Source: an uncultured Endozoicomonas sp. (GTDB lineage: Bacteria > Pseudomonadota > Gammaproteobacteria > Pseudomonadales > Endozoicomonadaceae). From it: a stretch of 53,255 nucleotides of DNA. Both the position numbers and the translations under genes were made by a program. The stretch covers positions 1 through 53,255 of the forward strand of contig OODV01000199.1 in NCBI GenBank assembly GCA_900299555.1, in the 5' to 3' direction. A model generated the notes under the pieces. The model saw only the letters and a program-made list of their open reading frames with translations. It did not search any database and was not told where the DNA came from. Of this stretch, positions 27,200 to 34,660 are shown one piece after another; position 1 is the first letter of the stretch, and each line of letters opens with the position of its first letter.

Positions 27200-28416
27200 G
27201 CAACCTGTTCCTGCTGGATGTTCAAAGGACAGTGAACGCCACCAGGCACTTCGATTGTCGTCACGCAACGGTTGCAATGGGTGCAGCCATTTACATAGTT
27301 ACCTTGCTGAACCATGGCATTTTTGACGTAATCAGGATCTTTAATTAGCGCACGACCAATCTGAACAAAATCGATGCCTTCAGCCATGACCGTTTCCAGG
27401 CTTTCCATGGTGTGGCAGCCACCGATATAAACCAGCTGGGCATTTTTTACCCGGTCGCGAACCCGTTTGCAGCCTTCCAGAAAATAGAGTTCTTCGTATG
27501 GGTATTCCTTGAACATCTTTGGACCCATGAATTTGAAGGCGGCTTTCATGATGGGGTTGGTTTGCGACTCTGCCATACCCTTAGCAATTGAGTCGCCCCG
27601 GAACATGTGCATCACGTTGTAACTACTGGTGCCGCCACTGGTAATCAGTGCGTCTATACCGCCTTTATCAAGATTCGCCGCCACTTCAATGGCTTCATCC
27701 CTTGATAAGCCTCCACGAACTGCATCGGTCAGCCCCATTTTCCCAAGAATTGGAAAATCATCACCAACTGCTTTACGAACCGCCTCAAGGGCACGGAGGG
27801 GAAGACGCATACGGTTTTCGAGGCTTCCTCCGTAGCGGTCAGTCCGTTTGTTGGTCTTGGGGCTGATAAACTGGCTCAGACCATAGCCATGACCAAAATG
27901 AATTTCGATGGCATCAAAGCCAATCTCTTTCATCATTAAGCCAGCCTCATAATAAGTGCTGACCATGTAGTCGATGTCTTTCTCGGTCATGGCATCGGAC
28001 CAGGGTTTGCCAACCGTTAAACCCAGAGGGTTCATCATGGCAGTTGGTCCTTTTGGGCGTTTCAGACGCTGGAGCTTACGATTTTTGGAGAAATGGCCGC
28101 AGTGAGCCATCTGGCCAGAAACTCTGGCGCCTGTAGACTTCAGGTCGGCAAGCATATCGCCCAGAGGCTTGCGGACGTAGTCGCCCATATACATCATCTG
28201 ATCATTGACCCGACCATCAGGGTCTGTCGTGCAATAACCGATGGTGGTCATGCCAACACCGCCATCACAAAACTGTCGATGAAACTTATGCAAAGCCTCA
28301 CCGGGAATGCCATCCGGTGTCTTACCTTCAAAGGTGGCAGCCTTGATGATACGGTTACGAAGTTCAAGTGTTCCCAGCTTTGCGGGGCTGAATGCTTTCT
28401 GGAGTAATGGGCTCAT
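27196..28416 (-). CDS. Old Yellow Enzyme-type NADH:flavin oxidoreductase
   Basis: A 406-aa FMN TIM-barrel protein. It has LGTLELRNRIIKAATFEGK at the N-terminus, the substrate-binding HFGHGYGLSQFISP, the RYGGSLENRMR loop and the C-terminal FMN phosphate site VQIGRALIKDP. Near the end CTHCNRC followed by C after 11 residues resembles the [4Fe-4S] motif of the 2,4-dienoyl-CoA reductase branch, although the second flavin/NAD domain of those proteins is absent. ATG 28416 is chosen; an upstream ATG at 28452 falls inside an operator-like palindrome. First gene of the operon OYE-DUF4260-SDR-sulfatase and divergent from the tetR-type gene. Likely reduces an activated C=C bond. Confidence 0.9.
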   Translation of the reverse strand: MSPLLQKAFSPAKLGTLELRNRIIKAATFEGKTPDGIPGEALHKFHRQFCDGGVGMTTIGYCTTDPDGRVNDQMMYMGDYVRKPLGDMLADLKSTGARVSGQMAHCGHFSKNRKLQRLKRPKGPTAMMNPLGLTVGKPWSDAMTEKDIDYMVSTYYEAGLMMKEIGFDAIEIHFGHGYGLSQFISPKTNKRTDRYGGSLENRMRLPLRALEAVRKAVGDDFPILGKMGLTDAVRGGLSRDEAIEVAANLDKGGIDALITSGGTSSYNVMHMFRGDSIAKGMAESQTNPIMKAAFKFMGPKMFKEYPYEELYFLEGCKRVRDRVKNAQLVYIGGCHTMESLETVMAEGIDFVQIGRALIKDPDYVKNAMVQQGNYVNGCTHCNRCVTTIEVPGGVHCPLNIQQEQVA

Positions 28417-28433
28417 TTTCTTATTGTTCTGAT

Positions 28434-28476
28434 TTATGCAATGATGATGCATAAGTTATGCAATGAGATTGCATAA
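28434..28476. promoter_or_regulatory. two tandem TetR-type operator palindromes
   Basis: Palindrome A at 28434-28454 has arms TTATGCA/TGCATAA with a 7-nt centre. Palindrome B at 28456-28476 has 9-bp arms TTATGCAAT/ATTGCATAA with a 3-nt centre. Both are 21 bp long and share TTATGCA; the two centres are 22 bp apart, and the junction also reads TGCATAAGTTATGCA. They lie 18 nt from the OYE start and 43 nt from the TetR start, the place expected for repression of both. Confidence 0.75.
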
Positions 28477-28518
28477 ATCAACTTTTTTATGAATTTATGA
28501 GAAGGCTGCTGTAGATCT

Positions 28519-29091
28519 GTGGTGGAAAAAAGAAAAACTCAGGCAGAAAGAAGGGCTGAAACACGACAACAGGTTCTGGATAGTGCCTGTCATTTATTCG
28601 GCAAGAATGGCTATAACAATACTTCTCTGGAAGAAATAGCCAGTAACTGCGGCCTGACTACCCGTCCTGTATACCATTATTTTGGGAACAAACTGGCTCT
28701 TTTTCAGGCAGTTAATGATGTGATGGTGTCACGGATTCTCGATATACAGCATCAGCCTCGATCTGGTGACAAAACGTCCAGGTTTATGGCTATCTGGGAA
28801 GCTTTTCTTAATCTCTGCGATGACCCAGGGTTCAGGCAGGTAGTTCTTATTGATAGCCCAACAATACTTGGGCGTGAGCGTTGGAAGAATAGTCCGGTTA
28901 CTGCCAGGGCTGAGTCTCTCTTGCTAAATCATCAGCAAGGAAGTGATGGACTTTTCCGGCAGAAATTACTGAGTAGAATGGCCATCGCTGCGATGGCAGA
29001 AGCCGCTTTGATGATTGCTGAAGCGGAGGATATTCAACATGCGAAGCAGGAGACCAGGGAGGTTGTTAACCTGGCCATTAATCTTTTTTAG
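28519..29091 (+). CDS. TetR-family regulator
   Basis: A 190-aa TetR-type repressor. The helix-turn-helix spans about residues 14-60 (AETRQQVLDSACHLFGKNGY, then TSLEEIASNCGLTTRPVYHY and FGNK). The rest is a helical ligand-binding domain without a recognisable ligand signature. The first two codons are both GTG (28519, 28522) and either may be used; GAGAAGG lies a little far upstream. It is divergent from the OYE-SDR-sulfatase operon and flanked by two matching palindromes, so it probably controls that operon and itself. Its 3' end overlaps the convergent orphan gene by 14 nt. Confidence 0.9.
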   Translation: MVEKRKTQAERRAETRQQVLDSACHLFGKNGYNNTSLEEIASNCGLTTRPVYHYFGNKLALFQAVNDVMVSRILDIQHQPRSGDKTSRFMAIWEAFLNLCDDPGFRQVVLIDSPTILGRERWKNSPVTARAESLLLNHQQGSDGLFRQKLLSRMAIAAMAEAALMIAEAEDIQHAKQETREVVNLAINLF

Positions 29092-30133
29092 AGAAAAGAA
29101 TGGATAATGCACTTGCCGCTTTTGCCCGTAGCTTGGCTTGCTCCGCCAAAATTATCAAAGGGTCTATTGATTTCTCAAGACTTTTTGACTCAGGAAGCTG
29201 TAGCAGAGAGTCTACGAAAAAGTTGCATAACATACTTTTTGAGGTACGTTCACCTTCGCCTGTATCAGGTGCTTCTTGGTAGGCAAGCTGCATGAGGTAG
29301 AGGGTATCATTAAACCAGGCTTTCTGTGCTGCTGGTGGTTCTGCTTGTATACGTGTTTTTTCAACCAGTTGTTCGGCCTGTTTTTTCTTACCATTTTCGT
29401 AGAGTTCTACTGCCCTTACCATCTCATTTGATAGCTGCTCGGAGAAGGGCGGATCTGATTTAACCAATGCTTTAAACAGGCTTGATAGTAAATCCGGGTT
29501 ATTTAATTCCTCTTTTTTTAACGGCATTCTTGCAATATTTTTCATAGCCCTTTCACAAAGGGCTTTATTACCAGGCTTTCTGAATAATCCAGCCTGATGC
29601 TTATTTATATAATGTACCAACCGTCTTTTTATGAGCTGCTTGTTTATAGTCTCCAAGTATGGAGAAGTGAGTTGATCCTTCTCTTGTGTGCGGGCTGCAC
29701 TATTCTCTAATGTTTCTTTCGCAGCCTGGGCTAATGAAGAAAGCTCAACGATACGGCATTGTTCCAGCAAGCCCCAGAATCGGGATAAATCCTGGCCAGG
29801 CTCCTTGATACAGCGAAGAGCATCGGCACAGGCCGTTGCTACCTCGGGAGAAGGAGCTGGCTGAACAACCACTTCACTAGATAGTTTTGGATCTATTGAT
29901 GAATGCGATGAGGAGTTACGCTCTTTCAGTGCTTTATTGAGTTCTGGCAAAAAAGCGTTTTCTTCGTTTGGTTGCAGTCTTTTGGTGGCTTCCCACACAA
30001 TGACTTTACGAGTACAAAAGCTGCTGACCGCTTTTGAAAAAGCCTTCAGGGTCTTTAGTCTGCTATTCGGGTGAGCATCCAGATAGTTACGATAAGTTTG
30101 CTTGGCTGCATCTATGCGTTCGCTGAAGGACAT
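29078..30133 (-). CDS. orphan alpha-helical protein of unknown function
   Basis: A 351-aa soluble protein with no signal peptide, no membrane segment and no domain I recognise. It is rich in Lys, Leu, Ala and Glu and predicted almost entirely helical; a Ser/Pro linker at about residues 72-100 (NSSSHSSIDP...VVVQPAPSPE) separates an N-terminal basic helix region from the main body. ATG 30133 has AAGGAAG 3 nt upstream, a strong but close ribosome site. It overlaps the convergent tetR-type gene by 14 nt at its end. Composition and isolation resemble lineage-specific host-interaction genes, which is inference only. Confidence 0.65.
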   Translation of the reverse strand: MSFSERIDAAKQTYRNYLDAHPNSRLKTLKAFSKAVSSFCTRKVIVWEATKRLQPNEENAFLPELNKALKERNSSSHSSIDPKLSSEVVVQPAPSPEVATACADALRCIKEPGQDLSRFWGLLEQCRIVELSSLAQAAKETLENSAARTQEKDQLTSPYLETINKQLIKRRLVHYINKHQAGLFRKPGNKALCERAMKNIARMPLKKEELNNPDLLSSLFKALVKSDPPFSEQLSNEMVRAVELYENGKKKQAEQLVEKTRIQAEPPAAQKAWFNDTLYLMQLAYQEAPDTGEGERTSKSMLCNFFVDSLLQLPESKSLEKSIDPLIILAEQAKLRAKAASALSILFSKKD

Positions 30134-30294
30134 CGCTTCCTTTCCATGGCATGTATCAGGAGGTTATCCTTAAAGAATATGTCATGATTATTCAGTGTTC
30201 AAAGTTGGATGAGAATAGGGTTGTTGATCAAGGGAAAACAATAAAGGGTGGCCGCTTTCGGTCAAGCCAACCCTTACACATGTTTTGGTTAGAT

Positions 30295-30318
30295 AAAAAA
30301 AGCCCGCATTCGCGGGCT
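30295..30318 (-). terminator. Rho-independent terminator of aceA
   Basis: On the minus strand AGCCCGC/GCGGGCT (30312-30318 with 30301-30307) forms a 7-bp stem over GAAT and is followed by seven T (30301-30295). It lies 25 nt after the aceA stop. Confidence 0.88.
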
Positions 30319-30342
30319 ATTTCAGAGATTCTGTCCAGGAGA

Positions 30343-31659
30343 TCAGAATTGCTCTTCTTCAGTAGAACCGGTCAGAGCTGTTACTGAAGACTGACCACCC
30401 TGAATTACTGTTGTCATGTCATCAAAGTAACCTGTACCTACTTCCTGCTGGTGGGCAACGAAGGTGTAGCCTTTTTCTGCAGCAGCAAACTCTGGTTCCT
30501 GAACCATTTCTACATAATGCTTCATGCCTTCGCCCTGAGCGTAGTTATGAGCCAGTTCAAACATGTTGTACCACATGTTATGGATACCGGCGAGGGTAAT
30601 GAACTGGTATTTGTAGCCCATATCGCTCAGTTCCTGCTGGAATTTAGCAATGGTGGCATCGTCCAGGTTCTTCTTCCAGTTGAAGGAAGGCGAGCAGTTA
30701 TAAGCCAGCAATTGATCAGGGTATTCAGCTTTGATGGCGTCAGCAAACTTGCGGGCTTCATCCAGATCTGGAGTTGCAGTTTCACACCACAGCAGGTCAG
30801 CGTATGGGGCATAGGCCAGACCACGGGCGATCGCCTGATCAATACCTGCCTTGGTGCGGAAGAATCCTTCAGCGGTTCTTTCACCAGTCAGGAAAGGCGC
30901 ATCGTACGGATCACAGTCAGAAGTAATCAAGTCAGCTGCGTTGGCGTCGGTACGAGCCAGAACAATCGTTGGCACATCAGCAACATCCGCTGCGAGGCGG
31001 GCCGCAACCAGTTTTTGTATGGCTTCCTGGGTGGGAACCAGTACTTTACCGCCCATGTGGCCACATTTTTTCACAGAAGCCAGCTGGTCTTCAAAATGAA
31101 CGCCGGCAGCCCCTGCCTCAATCATGGCCTTCATCAGCTCATAAGCATTCAAGACTCCCCCAAAACCTGCTTCTGCATCCGCTACGATAGGCGCAAACAT
31201 ATCAATATAGGTTTCATCATCAGAGGTTTTTCCAGTTTTCCATTGCACCTGGTCGGCACGACGGAAACTGTTATTAATGCGTTTAACCACTGCAGGCACC
31301 GAATCAACCGGGTAGAGAGACTGATCAGGGTACATGGTACTGGCGCTGTTGTTGTCTGCTGCAACCTGCCAGCCAGAAAGATAGATCGCTTCAATACCTG
31401 CCTTTACCTGTTGAACTGCCTGCCCACCAGTCAACGCACCCAGACAGTTTACATAACCTTTTTTTGCCTGATTCCCGTATACCAGGTCCCAGAGTTTCTC
31501 TGCACCCTGTCGGGCGATGGTATTCTCAATATTAATGGAGCCTCTCAGGCGAACCACGTCTTCTGCCGTATAGGTTCTCGTTACATTTTTCCAGCGAGGA
31601 TTTTCTGCCCAGTCTTTTTCGATGCGGGCGATTTCTTCTGAGCGGTTGTAGCGAGCCAT
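30343..31659 (-). CDS. aceA: isocitrate lyase
   Basis: A 438-aa enzyme splitting isocitrate to glyoxylate and succinate, the first step of the glyoxylate shunt. The catalytic loop KKCGH is at 197-201 with C199, and ADAEAGFGG supplies metal and substrate contacts; length matches E. coli AceA (434 aa). ATG 31659 has a very strong GGGGGAGG ribosome site (plus-strand 31668-31675). The gene is divergent from a LysR-type regulator, with a palindrome between them, and is not beside malate synthase A or aceK; malate synthase G lies 5 kb away. Confidence 0.97.
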   Translation of the reverse strand: MARYNRSEEIARIEKDWAENPRWKNVTRTYTAEDVVRLRGSINIENTIARQGAEKLWDLVYGNQAKKGYVNCLGALTGGQAVQQVKAGIEAIYLSGWQVAADNNSASTMYPDQSLYPVDSVPAVVKRINNSFRRADQVQWKTGKTSDDETYIDMFAPIVADAEAGFGGVLNAYELMKAMIEAGAAGVHFEDQLASVKKCGHMGGKVLVPTQEAIQKLVAARLAADVADVPTIVLARTDANAADLITSDCDPYDAPFLTGERTAEGFFRTKAGIDQAIARGLAYAPYADLLWCETATPDLDEARKFADAIKAEYPDQLLAYNCSPSFNWKKNLDDATIAKFQQELSDMGYKYQFITLAGIHNMWYNMFELAHNYAQGEGMKHYVEMVQEPEFAAAEKGYTFVAHQQEVGTGYFDDMTTVIQGGQSSVTALTGSTEEEQF

Positions 31660-31726
31660 CTTATTTTCCTCCCCCGGGAAGCGAGGTGTAGTTATACGAC
31701 TATTTATTCATAAAAAATGGAATAAT

Positions 31727-31742
31727 TCAAACAATCGTTTGA
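31727..31742. promoter_or_regulatory. palindrome between aceA and the lysR-type gene
   Basis: TCAAACAATCGTTTGA has 6-bp arms TCAAAC/GTTTGA around AATC. It lies 68 nt upstream of the aceA start and 73 nt upstream of the LysR-type start. A divergent, shared position is typical for LysR-type binding sites, but the exact T-N11-A spacing is not met, so another regulator is possible. Confidence 0.4.
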
Positions 31743-31814
31743 TTTACGGTATCCATTCTAAACACCTGAGAAAGATTCTGGTAATTTATAAGCGTTATCT
31801 CGGGTATTTATAAA

Positions 31815-32747
31815 ATGAATATTGCACGTGTTGATCTGAATCTGATGGTCTATCTGGATGTCCTGCTAAGAGAACGGAATGTTACCCGTGCAGCAGAACA
31901 ACTTGGTATCACCCAGCCCGCCATGAGTAACGGACTTCGTCGGCTTCGTAAATTGTTTGGCGATCCTTTATTAATAAGAACCAGTGAAGGTATGACTCCG
32001 ACTGAGCGAGCTCTGGAGCTACAGCCGTTGATCCGGGACGCGTTGCTGGCCATGGAAAAGACAATACAGCCCAAGGAAAAGTTTGATCCACAAAACAGTC
32101 AGCGGGTATTCCGTATCATGGCATCGGACTACGCTGAGTCAACTCTGATCCCACTGGTTTTGAAGCAGGTGCGTTCACTTGCCCCGTACGTCACGCTTGA
32201 TGTATTAACGCCCAGTGATGTCAGTTTTCATGATGTAGAGCAGGGTTGGATTGATATGGCAATTAACCGCTTTGACAGTTTGCCTCAGTCATTTTATCAA
32301 TCTCGCGTATGGCAGGATGATTTCTCCTGTGTGGTTAGTAAAGAAAACCCGATACTGAAAAACTTCACCCTGGATAGCTATCTGGAAGCCCAGCATATCT
32401 GGGCGAGTAAGACTGGAATGGGTATTGGCGTTGGGGTTAACCCCGAAGATGTGCAGCGGTTAGGGTGGGTTGATGAAGCATTGGCTGCCGTTGGCAAAAA
32501 ACGCAAAATCAGTGTTTTTACTCGGCATTATCAAGTTGCGATGTTCCTTTCTGCACAGAATGACCTAATTGCTACGCTGCCAAGCCGCCTTGCAGATATA
32601 GAGCGTTTTAATAGCTCGCTGGCTGTTGTCAGGCCTCCTTTTGAGATTCCTCCATTTGATTTGTCTATGGCCTGGAGTCCTTTGTTACATCATGATTCTG
32701 CACATCAGTGGCTGAGAAATATCATTAAATCAGAGGCGATCGGCTGA
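31815..32747 (+). CDS. LysR-family transcriptional regulator
   Basis: A 310-aa LysR-type protein. Residues 5-65 form the winged helix-turn-helix (LNLMVYLDVLLRERNVTRAA, then EQLGITQPAMSNGLRRLRKL), and residues about 90-305 are the periplasmic-binding-protein-like effector domain. The style of the HTH and of FRIMASDYAE resembles the NodD/LeuO-like branch. It is divergent from aceA with 155 nt between, so control of isocitrate lyase is the obvious hypothesis. The effector is not predictable from sequence. Confidence 0.92.
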   Translation: MNIARVDLNLMVYLDVLLRERNVTRAAEQLGITQPAMSNGLRRLRKLFGDPLLIRTSEGMTPTERALELQPLIRDALLAMEKTIQPKEKFDPQNSQRVFRIMASDYAESTLIPLVLKQVRSLAPYVTLDVLTPSDVSFHDVEQGWIDMAINRFDSLPQSFYQSRVWQDDFSCVVSKENPILKNFTLDSYLEAQHIWASKTGMGIGVGVNPEDVQRLGWVDEALAAVGKKRKISVFTRHYQVAMFLSAQNDLIATLPSRLADIERFNSSLAVVRPPFEIPPFDLSMAWSPLLHHDSAHQWLRNIIKSEAIG

Positions 32748-32848
32748 GCTGGCTGCTTAAAAATCACTCATAAAAACATTAATTAACACCTGTGGACATA
32801 TATTTCTGTTATCCAATGTTATTGTATGTTCTAATCTGACTGCTTTCG

Positions 32849-32867
32849 CTGATTTGTGCGAAATCAG
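32849..32867. promoter_or_regulatory. inverted repeat upstream of the 43-codon gene promoter
   Basis: CTGATTT (32849-32855) and AAATCAG (32861-32867) pair over GTGCG. The repeat ends 5 nt before the predicted -35 box at 32873, a usual place for an activator or repressor site. An alternative pairing TTTCGC/GCGAAA overlaps it. Confidence 0.4.
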
Positions 32868-32872
32868 AGGTG

Positions 32873-32902
32873 TTGAGTTGTCATCCTTAGCAGAAGTATA
32901 AA
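32873..32902 (+). promoter_or_regulatory. predicted promoter of the 43-codon gene
   Basis: TTGAGT (32873-32878) and TATAAA (32897-32902) are 18 nt apart. The predicted start near 32909 would leave a leader of about 20 nt that contains the AGGAG site of the small gene. Confidence 0.5.
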
Positions 32903-32928
32903 AATCAGTTGGATAACAGGAGATAAAA

Positions 32929-33060
32929 ATGGATTGGCTGAGTGATTTGGAAGCAGAACATGCACTGTATGATGTTGCTGAAGAGTGTAAGGAGTTTATG
33001 GCCGAGTCATACTACTTGTTAATCTCTGAGCAGCAGCAGGATGTTGTTCTGGACGACTGA
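32929..33060 (+). CDS. small acidic protein, 43 aa, unknown function
   Basis: ATG 32929 opens a 43-codon frame ending in TGA 33060. The peptide starts MDWLSDLEAEHALYDVAEEC and ends QQQDVVLDD; it is strongly acidic with one Cys and a probable amphipathic helix. Support for a real gene is unusually complete for this size: AGGAG (32918-32922) at 6-nt spacing, a promoter-like pair at 32873-32902 and a strong terminator starting 30 nt after the stop. It forms its own transcription unit between the LysR-type gene and the 2-hydroxyacid oxidoreductase. No family recognised. Confidence 0.65.
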   Translation: MDWLSDLEAEHALYDVAEECKEFMAESYYLLISEQQQDVVLDD

Positions 33061-33090
33061 TGTACTCGTTAGATTACTAGTTTTTCTTAG

Positions 33091-33134
33091 AAACCCTTTT
33101 CCTTTGTGACTTCTATTAAGGAAAAGGGTTTTTT
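33091..33134 (+). terminator. Rho-independent terminator after the 43-codon gene
   Basis: AAACCCTTTTCCTT (33091-33104) pairs exactly over 14 bp with AAGGAAAAGGGTTT (33118-33131), followed by more T. The A/T-rich ends mean it could work on both strands. Confidence 0.88.
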
Positions 33135-33246
33135 ATTTGTTCGCGAACATTGAAGAATACCCCCTCCTATTGTCTTCCTAATCATTTCCCCCATGTTTCA
33201 CTGGCTAAAACATTCTTACTAGCTAGATTTAGTCCACTCTGTTGTC

Positions 33247-34422
33247 ATGATGGACAATCACATGTTTGCAATTCGCTCTCCTCTGGACAAGGTTTGTACC
33301 ATTGAAGATTTACAGGTTCTGGCGAGGAAACGAGTTCCTAAAATGTTCTATGAGTACGTAGACTCAGGGTCATGGACAGAAGGAACTTATCAGCAGAATG
33401 AGCAAGATTTCAAAAAAATCTTCTTTCGCCAGCGTGTTGGTATCGATGTATCTCAACGCAACACCTCGTCCTTTATGGCTCAAGCAAAGGTGACTATGCC
33501 GGTTGCACTCGCCCCCGTGGGGTTGACGGGCATGCAATATGGCGATGGCGAGATTCTTGCTGCCCAGGCAGCAGAAACATTTGGCGTTCCTTTTACTTTA
33601 TCTTCCCTGAGCATATGTTCTATAGAAGATGTTGCTGAGCAAACTGAGCAGCCTTTCTGGTTTCAGCTTTATGTATTTAAAGATCGGGAGTTTATTCAAC
33701 AGTTATTAAAACGGGCAAAGTTAGCGGGCTGTAAAACATTGGTTGTAACGTTGGATTTGCCAGTGATGGGCCAGAGGCATAAAGATGTTAAAAACCAGCT
33801 GTCAGCACCACCCAAAGTTTCTATATCCTCACTTATTCAGTTTCTTAATCGTCCCAGGTGGTGCTTTAACATGATGCGCTCGAGTCAGCGTACCTTTGGC
33901 AATATTGTTGGACATGCCAGGGGGGTTAACAGCCTCAGCTCTCTCGCTAAGTGGACATCAGAGCAATTAGACGCAACATTAACGTGGAAAGACCTTCAGT
34001 GGATTCGAGATGAATGGGATGGTTTTTTGATGCTGAAAGGTATTCTTGATGTGGAAGATTTATACCAGGCCGCCAGCATCGGTGCTCAGGCTGTTGTCAT
34101 TTCAAACCATGGCGGGCGTCAATTAGATGGGGCACCGACAACCATCAGTGTTTTGCCAGAAATTATAAGCGCTGCAAATAACCAGATTGATATATATATG
34201 GATGGGGGCGTCCGTTCAGGGCAGGATGTTTTAAAAGCGATAGCACTGGGCGCGAAAGGTGTCTTTATAGGACGTGCTTTTGTTTATGGATTGGGTGCCG
34301 CTGGAGGGCCCGGTGTAACCCATGCACTGGAAATTATCCATAAGGAGATGCTTACTACCATGGCCTTGCTTGGTGAAAGTAAAGTCTCTGGCATCGGACT
34401 GCATAATTTGCGTTTACCATAG
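33247..34422 (+). CDS. FMN-dependent 2-hydroxyacid oxidoreductase (lactate dehydrogenase/glycolate oxidase family)
   Basis: A 391-aa TIM-barrel flavoprotein. It has the N-terminal YEYVDSGSWTEGTY, the FMN-binding PVALAPVGLTGMQYGDGE, the substrate Tyr in FQLYVFKDR and the catalytic H288/R291 in SNHGGRQLDG, and ends with GRAFVYGLGAAGGPGV. Family members oxidise L-lactate, glycolate or mandelate. Malate synthase G begins 238 nt downstream, so supply of glyoxylate from glycolate is an attractive guess, but L-lactate dehydrogenase (LldD) is equally possible. No ribosome site precedes ATG 33247; ATG 33262 is an alternative. Confidence 0.9.
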   Translation: MMDNHMFAIRSPLDKVCTIEDLQVLARKRVPKMFYEYVDSGSWTEGTYQQNEQDFKKIFFRQRVGIDVSQRNTSSFMAQAKVTMPVALAPVGLTGMQYGDGEILAAQAAETFGVPFTLSSLSICSIEDVAEQTEQPFWFQLYVFKDREFIQQLLKRAKLAGCKTLVVTLDLPVMGQRHKDVKNQLSAPPKVSISSLIQFLNRPRWCFNMMRSSQRTFGNIVGHARGVNSLSSLAKWTSEQLDATLTWKDLQWIRDEWDGFLMLKGILDVEDLYQAASIGAQAVVISNHGGRQLDGAPTTISVLPEIISAANNQIDIYMDGGVRSGQDVLKAIALGAKGVFIGRAFVYGLGAAGGPGVTHALEIIHKEMLTTMALLGESKVSGIGLHNLRLP

Positions 34423-34660
34423 ATACCCTCCTTTTCTGGTCACTTTTACACCATTCATGTGAAAAATAGCCGAAATTGCTGTTGTTAATTGGAAATCTGA
34501 CCGTGCTTGGATACCATGGGAAACGTTTAAAAAACCAGTAGATAGTTTCAAGACCATATTGTGTTTCTGTCTACCCACTCGTTGACTTTTCCATGGACTG
34601 AGCAGCAGGATACTGCTTGTGACAGTTACATAATAATGACAATCAGGAAATGAGGTTTAA

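Noticed and set aside
30151-30387. 78-aa plus-strand ORF
   Set aside because: It runs through the aceA terminator and into the aceA 3' end on the opposite strand.
30451-31641. 396-codon ORF antisense to aceA
   Set aside because: Long only because it mirrors the codon bias of aceA; no ribosome site and no family similarity.
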